A stretch of DNA of 22,423 nt from CALKWS01 sp048594865 (GTDB taxonomy: Bacteria > Actinomycetota > Actinomycetes > Actinomycetales > Beutenbergiaceae). Positions 7,050 to 14,080 of the stretch are shown here, piece after piece. The stretch is taken from NCBI GenBank assembly GCA_048594865.1, contig JBMDWZ010000130.1, forward strand, positions 1 to 22,423, written 5' to 3'. Each line of letters begins with the position of its first letter. Position 1 is the first letter of the stretch. A program made the translations under genes and the position numbers. The notes under the pieces were generated by a model that was not told where the DNA came from, searched no databases, and saw nothing but the letters and a program-made list of their open reading frames with translations.

Positions 7050-7727
7050 ATGGCCGACACCACTTCCTCTCGGAAACCGCGAGTGGTGATCATCGCTGCC
7101 ATCGCGTTCATCGCGGTGGTGGCAATCGTGGTGGCGGTGGTGCTGATCAATCGGAGCAACTCCGAGCCAGCCTCCGAACCGGAGCGGCCCGACCCCATCA
7201 CCACCACGCTCCCGGCGCCCACCCCACAAGGCGAACCGATCGAACTCAGCGGTGACACCGAACTTTCCCAGGCGCTGCCCGACGTCGTCCTCGATCACGT
7301 GCTCACCGCCCAGAGCCGCGATGCCGAAGCGTTCGTGCACCACCGGGCCCTGGAAGGGTGGCACCTGACCTACAGCGCCCCCGGTTCGGACATCGATGTG
7401 TACGTGCTGCAGTGGGAGACCAGGGCGCAGGCCAACGAGTTCTTCGAAGGTGGGATCTGGGGCCCCAACGCGTTTGCCGACGGGGATGGCCGGCGCAGCG
7501 GCGATGTTGCCGTTGAGGGTGAAAGTGTTGGCTTGTATGAGATCGGGGTGCTCACCGAATTCGAGGAACCGTCGGATCCGAGCACTCCGGCGTCCGAAGA
7601 GGATCTGGCCCAAGCGCCGCAGGAGCTCGGCCCCGGGGTGGCATTGTGGACCAATGGCACCGTGGCGTTCGTGGCAACCGGAGACGCCGCACGCCTGTCA
7701 CAGTTCTACGATCACTTCCCGTACTAG
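7050..7727 (+). CDS. Membrane-anchored extracytoplasmic protein of unknown function
   Basis: The protein has 225 residues. A short basic N-terminus (residues 1-11) is followed by one strongly hydrophobic segment (about 12-33, rich in Ile/Val/Ala), then a Pro/Glu/Ser/Thr-rich linker and a soluble domain of about 150 residues. There is no lipobox Cys, so it is probably anchored by the uncleaved helix, with the domain outside. The domain (SGDTELSQALPDVVLDHVL..., ALEGWHLTYSAPGSDIDVYVLQWETRAQANEFF) has no motif I recognise. The ATG at 7050 is supported by the leaderless -10 box. The gene is followed by proC after about 100 bp with no clear link. Confidence 0.75.
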   Translation: MADTTSSRKPRVVIIAAIAFIAVVAIVVAVVLINRSNSEPASEPERPDPITTTLPAPTPQGEPIELSGDTELSQALPDVVLDHVLTAQSRDAEAFVHHRALEGWHLTYSAPGSDIDVYVLQWETRAQANEFFEGGIWGPNAFADGDGRRSGDVAVEGESVGLYEIGVLTEFEEPSDPSTPASEEDLAQAPQELGPGVALWTNGTVAFVATGDAARLSQFYDHFPY

Positions 7728-7828
7728 GGGCGCCCACCGCGCTCAGCGAGCCACCACGTCCCGACCTACCCACCTACCCGCGGTCACGACCCTTCGATGA
7801 TCGCTGAGTCCCGTATGAAGGAGAACCG

Positions 7829-8629
7829 ATGAGCCAGGTCACGTTGATCGGCACCGGCGTGATGGGCAGCGCCGTGCTGGCCTCCGCCGTCAGCCATGTT
7901 GGGCCGGAGCAGGTCCGGGTCTTCGATGTCCGAGCCGATGTGGGCAAGAGCGTTGCCGCGGACCATGGCGTGCGGTTTGCTGCAGGGCTCACCGAGGCCG
8001 TTACCGATGCCGACGTGGTGGTCCTGGCGGTCAAGCCGTATCAAATCGCCGACGTCCTAGGCGACATCGGCCCAAACCTGCAGGCCGGTGCGATCGTGGT
8101 CAGCCTCGCGGTCGGGGTCACCACCGCGAGCATGGCCAAGCACCTGCCCGACGGCGCCATCATTGTGCGGGTGATGCCCAACACCCCGGCCACTATTGGC
8201 CAGGGCGTCAGCGTGCTCAGCGGCGGTTCACATGCCAAGCCAGAGCACCTGGACCTGGTCTCAGATCTGCTCGCCGGCACCGGGTATGTCACCACCGTGC
8301 CCGAAAACCAGCAGGACGTGGTCTCGGCGATTAGCGGCTCCGGTCCGGCCTACGTGTTTTACCTGATCGACGCGCTCGCCGAGGCCGGCGTGCTCGGCGG
8401 CCTGACTCGCGACCTGGCTCTGGACCTAGCCGCCCGAACGGTCGCCGGCGCCGGGGCGATGGCCGCGCAGTCCTCGGAATCGCCGTCGAGGCTGCGCGAG
8501 CAGGTCTCCTCTCCGGGCGGAACCACGGTGACTGCCCTGAACGAACTGGACGACCGGGCGGTGCGCGCCGCCTTCGTGGCCGCCGCGCGGCGGGCCTGGA
8601 CTCGCGCAGGCGAACTGGACAACGGCTGA
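7829..8629 (+). CDS. proC: Pyrroline-5-carboxylate reductase
   Basis: ProC reduces 1-pyrroline-5-carboxylate to L-proline with NAD(P)H, the last step of proline synthesis, in the cytoplasm. The 266 residues match the family length. The Rossmann motif GTGVMGSA is at residues 8-15, followed by VVVLAVKPYQ, RVMPNTPATIGQG, and the C-terminal dimerisation domain with the signature SGSGPAYVFYLIDALAEAG and REQVSSPGGTT. The ATG at 7829 has a strong AAGGAG Shine-Dalgarno about 6 nt upstream. The stop TGA shares one base with the ATG of the next gene (TGATG), so the two are translationally coupled. Confidence 0.97.
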   Translation: MSQVTLIGTGVMGSAVLASAVSHVGPEQVRVFDVRADVGKSVAADHGVRFAAGLTEAVTDADVVVLAVKPYQIADVLGDIGPNLQAGAIVVSLAVGVTTASMAKHLPDGAIIVRVMPNTPATIGQGVSVLSGGSHAKPEHLDLVSDLLAGTGYVTTVPENQQDVVSAISGSGPAYVFYLIDALAEAGVLGGLTRDLALDLAARTVAGAGAMAAQSSESPSRLREQVSSPGGTTVTALNELDDRAVRAAFVAAARRAWTRAGELDNG

Positions 8630-9822
8630 TGTCCCTGCGCCTGGCGTTGCCGTGGAGTGCGGACCTGCTCGGCTACAACTTTGGCACCGGGCATCCAATG
8701 GCACCGATTCGGGCGCGCTTGGCGATGGAACTCATCACCCAACTGGGTTTGGCCGACGGCCCACAGGCGGGGATCGTGCCGATCCCGGCCGTGGACGATG
8801 AGCTACTGCAAACCGTTCACGACCCCGCCTACATCGCCGCGGTGCGGGCCGGGGGGCAAGGCACCAAGGATGAACGTCACGGGCTGGGAACCTCCGATAA
8901 TCCGATCTTCCCCGCCATGCACGAGGCCTCGGCCTTAGTGGTTGGGGCGACGGTCGCTGCGGCCCAGGCGGTGTGGCGGGGCGAGGCCACCCACGCGGTC
9001 AATATCGCTGGCGGACTGCACCATGCGATGCCCCAAGGCGCCGGCGGATTCTGCATCTACAACGACCTAGCGGTGGCGATCCAGTGGCTTTTGGACAATG
9101 GCGCCCAGCGGGTGATGTACGTGGACGTGGACGCACACCACGGCGACGGCGTGGAAGCGGTGTTCTGGAACAACCCGAACGTCCTCACGCTCTCGATCCA
9201 TCAGAGCGGGGCCACGATCTTCCCCGGCACCGGCTTCGCCCACGATATCGGCGGGCCCGACGCCCCCGGTTCCGCCGTGAACGTGGCGATGCCGCCCCGA
9301 TCTACCGATGAAGGCTGGCTGCGCGCCCTGGATTCGGTACTGATGCCGGTGGCCCGAGAGTTCAAACCGGACATCATCATTTCCCAGCACGGCGCCGACG
9401 CTCACCGCAACGACCCGCTCACCGAAATGTGCCTCTCCGTGGACGCGCTGGCGCAGGCGGCGGCCATCATCGGACGGTGTGCCGAAGAGGTCAGTGGGAG
9501 TAGGTGGGTTGCCACCGGCGGGGGAGGGTACGACGTCGTAGCTACCGTTCCGAGGGTGTGGGCGCAGCTGGTTGCTCATGCTGTTGGGCGTCCAGTGAGC
9601 GGCCAGGATCCGACTCCGCTTGCGTGGCGTGAACTGGTGGAGGAACTCGAGTTGGGCCCAGCGCCGGAGCGGATGGGCGAGGGTGAGGGCCAGGGAAGTC
9701 TTGCGCAGGTGCGGCCCTGGGTGGATGGATACGACCCGGCCGATCCCGTTGACCAGGCCATTTTGGCTACTCGGCGAGCGGTGTTTCCGGCCTTGGGCTT
9801 GGACCCAATGAGTGCTGTTTAA
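8629..9822 (+). CDS. acuC: AcuC-type histone deacetylase-family protein
   Basis: This is a zinc-dependent amidohydrolase of the arginase/deacetylase fold; bacterial AcuC removes acetyl groups from lysines, for example on acetyl-CoA synthetase. It has 397 residues. The paired histidines of the charge relay are in GGLHHAMPQGAGGFCIYND (131-132). The metal ligands are D168 and H170 in YVDVDAHHGDG and D257 in QHGADAHRNDPL. GGGGYD is near residue 300. All expected catalytic residues are visible. It starts in the TGATG overlap with proC, so the two form one operon, although proline synthesis and deacetylation have no obvious link. The exact substrate cannot be read from the sequence. The 140 bp after it holds the promoter of the HTH gene. 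Confidence 0.92.
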   Translation: MSLRLALPWSADLLGYNFGTGHPMAPIRARLAMELITQLGLADGPQAGIVPIPAVDDELLQTVHDPAYIAAVRAGGQGTKDERHGLGTSDNPIFPAMHEASALVVGATVAAAQAVWRGEATHAVNIAGGLHHAMPQGAGGFCIYNDLAVAIQWLLDNGAQRVMYVDVDAHHGDGVEAVFWNNPNVLTLSIHQSGATIFPGTGFAHDIGGPDAPGSAVNVAMPPRSTDEGWLRALDSVLMPVAREFKPDIIISQHGADAHRNDPLTEMCLSVDALAQAAAIIGRCAEEVSGSRWVATGGGGYDVVATVPRVWAQLVAHAVGRPVSGQDPTPLAWRELVEELELGPAPERMGEGEGQGSLAQVRPWVDGYDPADPVDQAILATRRAVFPALGLDPMSAV

Positions 9823-9880
9823 CAGCACCGTTAGGCCCATCAGTCTCGTTCTGCACTTTCGCCCCACCGGTTTTCTGCCC

Positions 9881-9886
9881 TAGGAT
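9881..9886 (+). promoter_or_regulatory. Possible -10 box (TAGGAT) for the HTH gene
   Basis: TAGGAT lies in the 140-bp gap after acuC and would give a leader of about 70 nt. No good -35 is seen at the normal distance, so this is tentative. Confidence 0.35.
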
Positions 9887-9962
9887 GGTCGTGGCGTAAC
9901 GGGGGGAGCTAAGGGGCTTGCCCGCGCCAGGCAACCGAAATCTGAAGTGAAAGGAACTACAT

Positions 9963-10166
9963 ATGGCCGACGAGAAGTCGCCTAAGTTCCTCACGGTTGC
10001 CGAAGTAGCCAAACTCGCTCGGGTGTCACGGATGACGGTGTACCGGATGGTGCACGCCGGCGAGCTGCCCGCGATTCGCGTGGGGAAGTCCTACCGAGTG
10101 CCGCAGGGTGCCGTCGATGACCTGCTCAGTGGTGGCGCAGAAGACTTCACGGCGTCCGGAACCTGA
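9963..10166 (+). CDS. Small excisionase/BldC-like helix-turn-helix protein
   Basis: The protein has 67 residues and is almost entirely one MerR/excisionase-type winged HTH: FLTVAEVAKLARVSRMTVYRMVHAGELPAIRVGKSYRVP. The ATG at 9963 has AAAGGA about 7 nt upstream. Its position just downstream of proC and just upstream of the bS22 gene, and its sequence, match my memory of M. tuberculosis Rv0500A. It is therefore a conserved actinobacterial DNA-binding protein rather than a phage excisionase: no integrase, att site or phage gene is nearby. Its targets are unknown. BldC of Streptomyces is a related small HTH protein of similar size but differs in sequence. Confidence 0.9.
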   Translation: MADEKSPKFLTVAEVAKLARVSRMTVYRMVHAGELPAIRVGKSYRVPQGAVDDLLSGGAEDFTASGT

Positions 10167-10175
10167 TTCGCCGCG

Positions 10176-10181
10176 TAGAAT
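10176..10181 (+). promoter_or_regulatory. Possible -10 box (TAGAAT) for the bS22 gene
   Basis: TAGAAT lies 10 nt after the HTH stop codon and would give a leader of about 80 nt. The -35 region is unclear. The bS22 gene might instead be co-transcribed with the HTH gene. Confidence 0.35.
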
Positions 10182-10266
10182 CGCTTCTCTGCGGATCACC
10201 GTGAAGGACCCTGGTCGCTTTCGGTACGCAATCTTTTTGTTCGTTCAAGTGAGGTAGTGGTCTGAA

Positions 10267-10365
10267 GTGGGTTCAGTAATCAAGAAGCGCCGCAAGCGGA
10301 TGGCGAAGAAGAAGCACCGCAAACTGCTGCGCAAGACGCGTCACCAGCGTCGCAACAAGAAGTAG
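10267..10365 (+). CDS. Small ribosomal protein bS22 (AURKAIKK-type basic peptide)
   Basis: This is a 32-residue, extremely basic protein (more than half Lys/Arg) starting MGSVIKKRRKRMAKKKHRK and ending RRNKK. It matches the actinobacterial small basic protein known from mycobacterial 30S subunits as bS22 (from memory, M. tuberculosis Rv0500B). It starts with GTG. A GAGG motif ends 12 nt upstream, longer spacing than usual. Two hairpins follow the stop codon and probably terminate transcription. It is short enough to be missed by gene finders. Confidence 0.93.
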   Translation: MGSVIKKRRKRMAKKKHRKLLRKTRHQRRNKK

Positions 10366-10375
10366 TTTTGGCCGA

Positions 10376-10407
10376 CCCGCTGGCTCGCGATCACGCTAGC
10401 CAGCGGG
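10376..10407 (+). terminator. Strong hairpin terminator after bS22
   Basis: A perfect 10-bp stem CCCGCTGGCT / AGCCAGCGGG encloses a 12-nt loop and starts 10 nt after the bS22 stop. No T-run follows, as is common in high-GC actinobacteria. It could also act on the convergent HAD transcript. Confidence 0.75.
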
Positions 10408-10412
10408 GGAGT

Positions 10413-10439
10413 GCCGCCTAAGGGGGCCTTCCCGGCGGC
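10413..10439. terminator. Second hairpin in the convergent gap
   Basis: GCCGCC (10413-10418) pairs with GGCGGC (10434-10439) around a 15-nt loop. It lies between the first hairpin and the end of the HAD gene and may form part of a two-way termination zone. Confidence 0.5.
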
Positions 10440-10479
10440 CCACTTAATTCCTGTGGCCCATCGGGCATCTTTGCCGGGG

Positions 10480-11277
10480 CTAGTTTCCGCGCCTGCCGGC
10501 AGCCCGCTTAGCCAACACGCGGCCCAGCGCTCGCAAGCCGGTCGCTAGCGCCCAGATCGCGCCGGTGACACCGGCGGTGCGGATGCCGCTCTTGACGTTG
10601 CGGCGGCGACGGCGGAAGTCGCGAACCGGCCAGCCGATATCGGCGGCGAAGAGGCGCAACCTCGGATCGGGGTTGATCGCACATGGGTGCCCGACCGACC
10701 GCAGCATCGGGATGTCGTGACTTGAATCGCCGTAGGCGGCCGATCGGCTGAGGTCCAGGTTCTCGCGTTCGGCGATCTCGCGAACCCCGGCAGCCTTGTG
10801 CCGTCCGTGCATCATGTCGCCATCGAGTTTGCCGGTGTACACGCCGTCGCGATTCTCCGCCACCGTCCCCAGGGCACCGGTGAGACCGAGCCGACGGGCT
10901 ACCAGCTCACCGACCTCACGGGGAGCTGCGGTGATGATCCACACCTGATCTCCGGCGTCGAGATGGCTGCGAATGAGTTCCCGGGCACCGGGGAAGATTC
11001 GATGCGCCAAGACCTGCTCGTAGACCTCTTCGGCAACCGCGAGCATCTCGGCGACCGAGTGCCCCTCGATGAGGGAAAGAGCGCGCCTGCGCACTGCGTC
11101 CACGTTGGACTTCTTCTCGCCAAAGAAGAAGTAGTACAGCGCGTGCCCGGCGAAGTAGGCGATGTCCCGACGGCGGGAAAAGCCGCGGCGGTGCAGCTCC
11201 CGGGCAAGGTGGTAGGACGACGCACCACGGATCACCGTGTTGTCTACGTCGAAGAACGCTGCGGCCTGAGAACCCAC
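10480..11277 (-). CDS. HAD-IB family phosphatase (SerB-like)
   Basis: This is a cytoplasmic haloacid dehalogenase-type phosphatase of 265 residues. The four HAD motifs are visible: DVDNT (residues 10-14, nucleophile Asp), TAAPREVGELVA (motif II), the Lys in HGRHKAAG (motif III) and GDSSHDIPML (motif IV). The helical cap lies between motifs I and II. The subfamily includes phosphoserine phosphatase-like SerB1 (M. tuberculosis Rv0505c by position), but the substrate cannot be assigned. The C-terminus has a very basic patch (FRRRRRNVK) followed by an amphipathic helix that could touch membrane. The GTG at 11277 is preceded by TAGGGT with a 6-nt gap, fitting a leaderless mRNA. It is divergent from the glutaredoxin-like gene. 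Confidence 0.9.
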   Translation of the reverse strand: MGSQAAAFFDVDNTVIRGASSYHLARELHRRGFSRRRDIAYFAGHALYYFFFGEKKSNVDAVRRRALSLIEGHSVAEMLAVAEEVYEQVLAHRIFPGARELIRSHLDAGDQVWIITAAPREVGELVARRLGLTGALGTVAENRDGVYTGKLDGDMMHGRHKAAGVREIAERENLDLSRSAAYGDSSHDIPMLRSVGHPCAINPDPRLRLFAADIGWPVRDFRRRRRNVKSGIRTAGVTGAIWALATGLRALGRVLAKRAAGRRGN

Positions 11278-11283
11278 GTCTCC

Positions 11284-11289
11284 ACCCTA
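11284..11289 (-). promoter_or_regulatory. Probable -10 box (TAGGGT) of the HAD gene
   Basis: TAGGGT on the minus strand ends 6 nt before the GTG at 11277. The GGAG between them is too close to act as a Shine-Dalgarno. Confidence 0.55.
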
Positions 11290-11322
11290 ACCAGGCCTGG
11301 CCAGGTCGGGCGCCGCGGGCGA

Positions 11323-11328
11323 TAGGCT
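11323..11328 (+). promoter_or_regulatory. Probable -10 box (TAGGCT) of the glutaredoxin-like gene
   Basis: TAGGCT ends 9 nt before the ATG at 11338, giving a leader of only a few nucleotides at most. Confidence 0.5.
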
Positions 11329-11337
11329 CGCGGTGAG

Positions 11338-11634
11338 ATGAGTGTTGAACCACATGTGCAGTTAATGGTCCGTGAGGGTTGCCACCTGTGCCAGGCCGCC
11401 CGCGAGGTAGTGCGGGGCGAATGCGGCGAGGGCAACTGGACCGAGACCGATGTCGACTCCGATGCGGAGTTGCAGCGCCAATACGGCGAACTGGTTCCGG
11501 TGGTCCTCGTTGACGGCCGGCAGGTGGGTTACTACCGGATCGACCCGGCGCGGCTGCGCGCGGCCATCGAGGGCGCAGGCGATGGCAAGCCCGCGCCCCG
11601 CCGCCGGTGGTGGCAGCGCGGCGCGGGCCGTTGA
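11338..11634 (+). CDS. Glutaredoxin-like protein (DUF836 type)
   Basis: The protein has 98 residues with a thioredoxin fold: VQLMVREGCHLCQAAREVV gives a CHLC redox pair (Cys15, Cys18), then DVDSDAELQRQYGELVPVVLVDG with the cis-Pro after Val, typical of glutaredoxins. The C-terminus is basic (PAPRRRWWQRGAGR). It presumably reduces disulfides in the cytoplasm; the partner is unknown. Position and sequence resemble Rv0508. It is divergent from the HAD gene across 60 bp and convergent with yceI, with only 31 bp between their stops. Confidence 0.87.
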   Translation: MSVEPHVQLMVREGCHLCQAAREVVRGECGEGNWTETDVDSDAELQRQYGELVPVVLVDGRQVGYYRIDPARLRAAIEGAGDGKPAPRRRWWQRGAGR

Positions 11635-11665
11635 TCGCGGGTAGCTAGCGCGCCTCCCGAGCGAC

Positions 11666-12202
11666 TCAGTTGGCCAGAACGCCGACGATCTCCAACTCGA
11701 TGCTCACCTTGTCCCCAACCAGCACGCCGCCGCCTTCGAGGGCCACGTTCCAGGTCAGGCCGAACTCCTTGCGGGAGATCGAGGTGCTGGCGGTGAAGGA
11801 CACCCGGGTCTCGGACTCCATCCCGGTTGCCGAACCGCCGAACTCCGCCTCCAGGGTGACCGGCTTGGTCACACCGTTGATGGTCAGGTTGCCCTCGATG
11901 GTGAGGTCTTGCGCCGAGCCGGAGACCGCAGTGGAGGTAAAGGTCCAGTTCGGGTTGCTAGCGGCGTCCCAGAAGTCGGGGCTGGTCAGGTGCTGGTCAC
12001 GGCCTTCGTTGCCGGTGTCCACGCTGGCTGCGTCGATCGTCACAGCGGCGGAAGACTCGGTGATCGGGTCACCAACGGTGAAGTCACCGGAGAATCCGGT
12101 CAGGCGCCCCCGCACCTTGGAGATGCCGGCGTGCCGAACGGTGAAGCCCAACTCGGAGTGGGCGGTGTCGATGCTGTAGTTACCAGCGGTCAAAGTGCTC
12201 AT
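11666..12202 (-). CDS. YceI family protein (lipid-binding-like)
   Basis: The protein has 178 residues with the YceI signature: AGNYSIDTAHSELGFTVRHAGISKVRGRL near the start, then SPDFWDAASNPNWTFTS and a beta-rich remainder ending MSIELEIVG-like. Family members form a beta-barrel that binds isoprenoid-type lipids. Unlike E. coli YceI there is no signal peptide, so this form is probably cytoplasmic. The ATG at 12202 has AAGGAG about 5 nt upstream. A near-consensus promoter lies upstream with palindromes over both the -35 and the start site, so the divergent MarR protein probably represses it. Confidence 0.93.
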   Translation of the reverse strand: MSTLTAGNYSIDTAHSELGFTVRHAGISKVRGRLTGFSGDFTVGDPITESSAAVTIDAASVDTGNEGRDQHLTSPDFWDAASNPNWTFTSTAVSGSAQDLTIEGNLTINGVTKPVTLEAEFGGSATGMESETRVSFTASTSISRKEFGLTWNVALEGGGVLVGDKVSIELEIVGVLAN

Positions 12203-12224
12203 CGAGACTCCTTAAGAAAAATGA

Positions 12225-12236
12225 TTGAAGGTTCAA
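12225..12236. promoter_or_regulatory. Palindrome TTGAA-GG-TTCAA at the yceI start site
   Basis: This is a perfect 5-bp inverted repeat with a 2-nt centre. It lies where the yceI transcript should begin, judging from the -10 at 12241-12246. TTGAA-type half sites are common in MarR operators. Confidence 0.5.
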
Positions 12237-12240
12237 GCAA

Positions 12241-12269
12241 ATAGCATCACGGAACGGTTAACATGTCAA
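12241..12269 (-). promoter_or_regulatory. Probable yceI promoter (TTGACA / TGCTAT)
   Basis: On the minus strand a perfect TTGACA (12269 to 12264) is followed after 17 bp by TGCTAT (12246 to 12241). The expected start is near 12234, leaving a leader of about 30 nt that contains the AAGGAG ribosome site. Confidence 0.65.
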
Positions 12270-12270
12270 C
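12257..12270. promoter_or_regulatory. Candidate MarR operator between yceI and marR
   Basis: GTTAACATGTCAAC is a 14-bp palindrome with one mismatched pair. It overlaps the yceI -35 on one strand and the marR -10 on the other and ends immediately before the marR ATG. This placement fits a site where the regulator controls both genes. Confidence 0.6.
12259..12264 (+). promoter_or_regulatory. Probable -10 box (TAACAT) of marR
   Basis: TAACAT ends 6 nt before the marR ATG, fitting a leaderless transcript, and lies inside the palindromic operator. Confidence 0.5.
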
Positions 12271-12792
12271 ATGTCGCAGATGAAGCCGCCGCAGCGCGGG
12301 TGGCTCGATCCCCAACAACAACGTCAGTGGCGCGCGATCGTGCGCGGAATGCCGATGCTCATCGAGCAGCTCGATCGCGATCTGGCCGTCAGTACCGGAC
12401 TGAGCCACAACGAATATGAAGTGCTGGTTCGACTCTCCGAATCACCCGAGCGGCGGATGCGGATGTCGGCCCTCGCAGACAACCTGGTGCACTCCCGCTC
12501 CCGGCTCACGCACACCGTGCGCCGCATGGAAGACAAGGGCTTGGTCAGTCGGTGCCGCGCCGACGGTGATGGCAGGGGAGTGCAGTGCACGCTCACCGAA
12601 GCCGGTCATGAGGCCCTGGTCGCAGCCGCCCCGATCCATGTGGACTCGGTTCGCGCCCGGCTTGTGGATGCCCTGGATCCGGTGCAGTTGGAGCAGCTTG
12701 GCGCCGCGTTCACGCAGATCATCGCGCAGATCGAAGGCTCGCCCCAGCCGGACCCAGATGAGGCCAAAAACGGTTTGCACTACAGCCCGTAG
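12271..12792 (+). CDS. MarR family transcriptional regulator
   Basis: The protein has 173 residues. The winged-helix core is clear: LSHNEYEVLVRLSESPERRMRMSALADNLVHSRSRLTHTVRRMEDKGLVSRCRADGDGRGVQCTLTEAGHEAL, with the recognition helix near residues 68-83 and the wing DGDGRG. Helices at both ends would form the dimer. The ATG at 12271 follows a TAACAT -10 within a palindrome, implying autoregulation. The ligand is unknown; there is no Cys in the ohrR sensing position that I can identify. Its main target is probably divergent yceI. The phosphatase gene follows 20 bp later. Confidence 0.92.
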   Translation: MSQMKPPQRGWLDPQQQRQWRAIVRGMPMLIEQLDRDLAVSTGLSHNEYEVLVRLSESPERRMRMSALADNLVHSRSRLTHTVRRMEDKGLVSRCRADGDGRGVQCTLTEAGHEALVAAAPIHVDSVRARLVDALDPVQLEQLGAAFTQIIAQIEGSPQPDPDEAKNGLHYSP

Positions 12793-12812
12793 GAGTTTGT
12801 CATACTAGGGCG

Positions 12813-13457
12813 ATGAGTCCAACCGTCGTTCATCTGCTACGCCATGGCGAGGTCCACAATCCCGACGGCGTGTTGTACGGCCGTATCCCCGGGTACCGGT
12901 TGTCAGACCGCGGGGAGGCGATGGCCCAGCGAATCGCTGATGTCTTTACCGCGCGCGACGCGGACTTAACGCATCTGGTCGCCTCGCCGTTGCTGCGAGC
13001 CCAGCAGACCGCTACCCCCTTGGCGCAGGCATTCAACCTGCCGATCAACACCGACGAACGAGTCATCGAGGCCCGCAACCACTTCGAAGGATTGCGGCTG
13101 AGCGCCAACACCAGTGAGTTGCTCAACCCCAAGCACTGGCCCTACCTCATCAACCCCTTCCGGCCGTCCTGGGGCGAGCCGTACACCTCCCAGGTCCGTC
13201 GCGTCTTTGACGCGGTGAAGGACGCTCGCCGCGCGGCGCTCGGCCACGAGGCGGTGCTCACCATGCACCAACTGCCGATCTGGCTGACTAGGCTTGAACT
13301 CGAAGGCCGGCACAAATTCCATGACCCGCGAAAGCGCGAATGCGCGCTCGCCTCGCTGACCTCTTTGACCTTTGACGATGCCACCCTGGTGGACGTGACC
13401 TACACCGAGCCCGCCGCCGATCTCATCGACGAGAACACCATCAGCGTGGGCGCATGA
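12813..13457 (+). CDS. Histidine phosphatase family protein (phosphoglycerate mutase-like)
   Basis: The protein has 214 residues with the RHG motif at LLRHGEVHNPDGVLYGR (catalytic His about residue 11), an SPLLRAQQTA segment and the second His in VLTMHQLPIW. Family members are phosphatases or mutases; the true substrate is unknown, and the sequence does not argue for glycolytic mutase. The last four bases overlap the start of resA (ATGA), so it is translationally coupled to the cytochrome c maturation operon. The same arrangement, as I recall, exists in mycobacteria (Rv0525-Rv0526), suggesting a conserved but unexplained link. The gap after marR is 20 bp with a poor promoter candidate (CATACT, 6 nt before the ATG). 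Confidence 0.9.
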   Translation: MSPTVVHLLRHGEVHNPDGVLYGRIPGYRLSDRGEAMAQRIADVFTARDADLTHLVASPLLRAQQTATPLAQAFNLPINTDERVIEARNHFEGLRLSANTSELLNPKHWPYLINPFRPSWGEPYTSQVRRVFDAVKDARRAALGHEAVLTMHQLPIWLTRLELEGRHKFHDPRKRECALASLTSLTFDDATLVDVTYTEPAADLIDENTISVGA

Positions 13458-14080
13458 ACCGTGTGCAAGGCTCGCCGCGCAAGCCGGCAGGCTCGGGCGT
13501 CACGCGCCGAGCCGCCTCGGTGATCGCGGCGCTCGCCGGGCTCGCGCTGTTCGCCGGGTGCGCCGGTGACACCGGCAGTGAGTCTGAGTCCCAGGTTCCC
13601 GGCTCCGGGTACGTCTCGGGGGACGGCAGCGTCGAAACCTGGGCACCGGAGGATCGCAGCGAACCGGTCGAACTCGCCGGAGTGAGCTACGACGAAGAAG
13701 ACATCGACCTGCAGGACTGGCGAGGCGACGTCGTCGTCGTCAATTTTTGGTACGCGAACTGCCCGCCGTGCCGTAAGGAGGCGCCGGACCTGGCGTCGTT
13801 GTCGCAGGAATACGGCGAGCAGGGCGTGCAGTTCCTGGGCGTGAACCACGTGGACGCGCCGGGGCGCGCGCAGGCCTTCGAGCGGCGCTTCGAGATTCCC
13901 TACCCCTCGCTGTATGACTCCGACTCGGCCGGCGTGGCCGCGATGCAGGGGATCGTGCCGCTGCGGGCGATGCCCACCACGGTTGTCCTGGATTCCGAGG
14001 GCCGGGTGGCCGCGCGGATCCTGGGCTTGGCCGAGCGCAGCATCCTGGCCTCGCTCATCGACGAGACGCTCGAAGAGTAG
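13454..14080 (+). CDS. resA: TlpA/ResA-type thioredoxin lipoprotein for cytochrome c maturation
   Basis: This thiol-disulfide reductase reduces apocytochrome c cysteines outside the membrane before haem attachment. It has 208 residues. A basic, hydrophobic N-terminus ends in a lipobox LFAGC with Cys36, so it is a lipoprotein anchored on the outer face. The thioredoxin domain follows, with the active site WYANCPPC (C103, C106) and the cis-Pro in MPTTVVLD. The start overlaps the upstream gene by 4 bp, and the stop TAG shares one base with the GTG of ccdA. It receives electrons from CcdA in the known pathway. Confidence 0.93.
   Translation: MNRVQGSPRKPAGSGVTRRAASVIAALAGLALFAGCAGDTGSESESQVPGSGYVSGDGSVETWAPEDRSEPVELAGVSYDEEDIDLQDWRGDVVVVNFWYANCPPCRKEAPDLASLSQEYGEQGVQFLGVNHVDAPGRAQAFERRFEIPYPSLYDSDSAGVAAMQGIVPLRAMPTTVVLDSEGRVAARILGLAERSILASLIDETLEE

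Noticed and set aside
9963..10166. Phage excisionase indicating an integrated element
   Set aside because: The HTH is of excisionase type, but there is no integrase, att repeat or phage gene, and its place beside proC and bS22 is conserved in actinobacteria.
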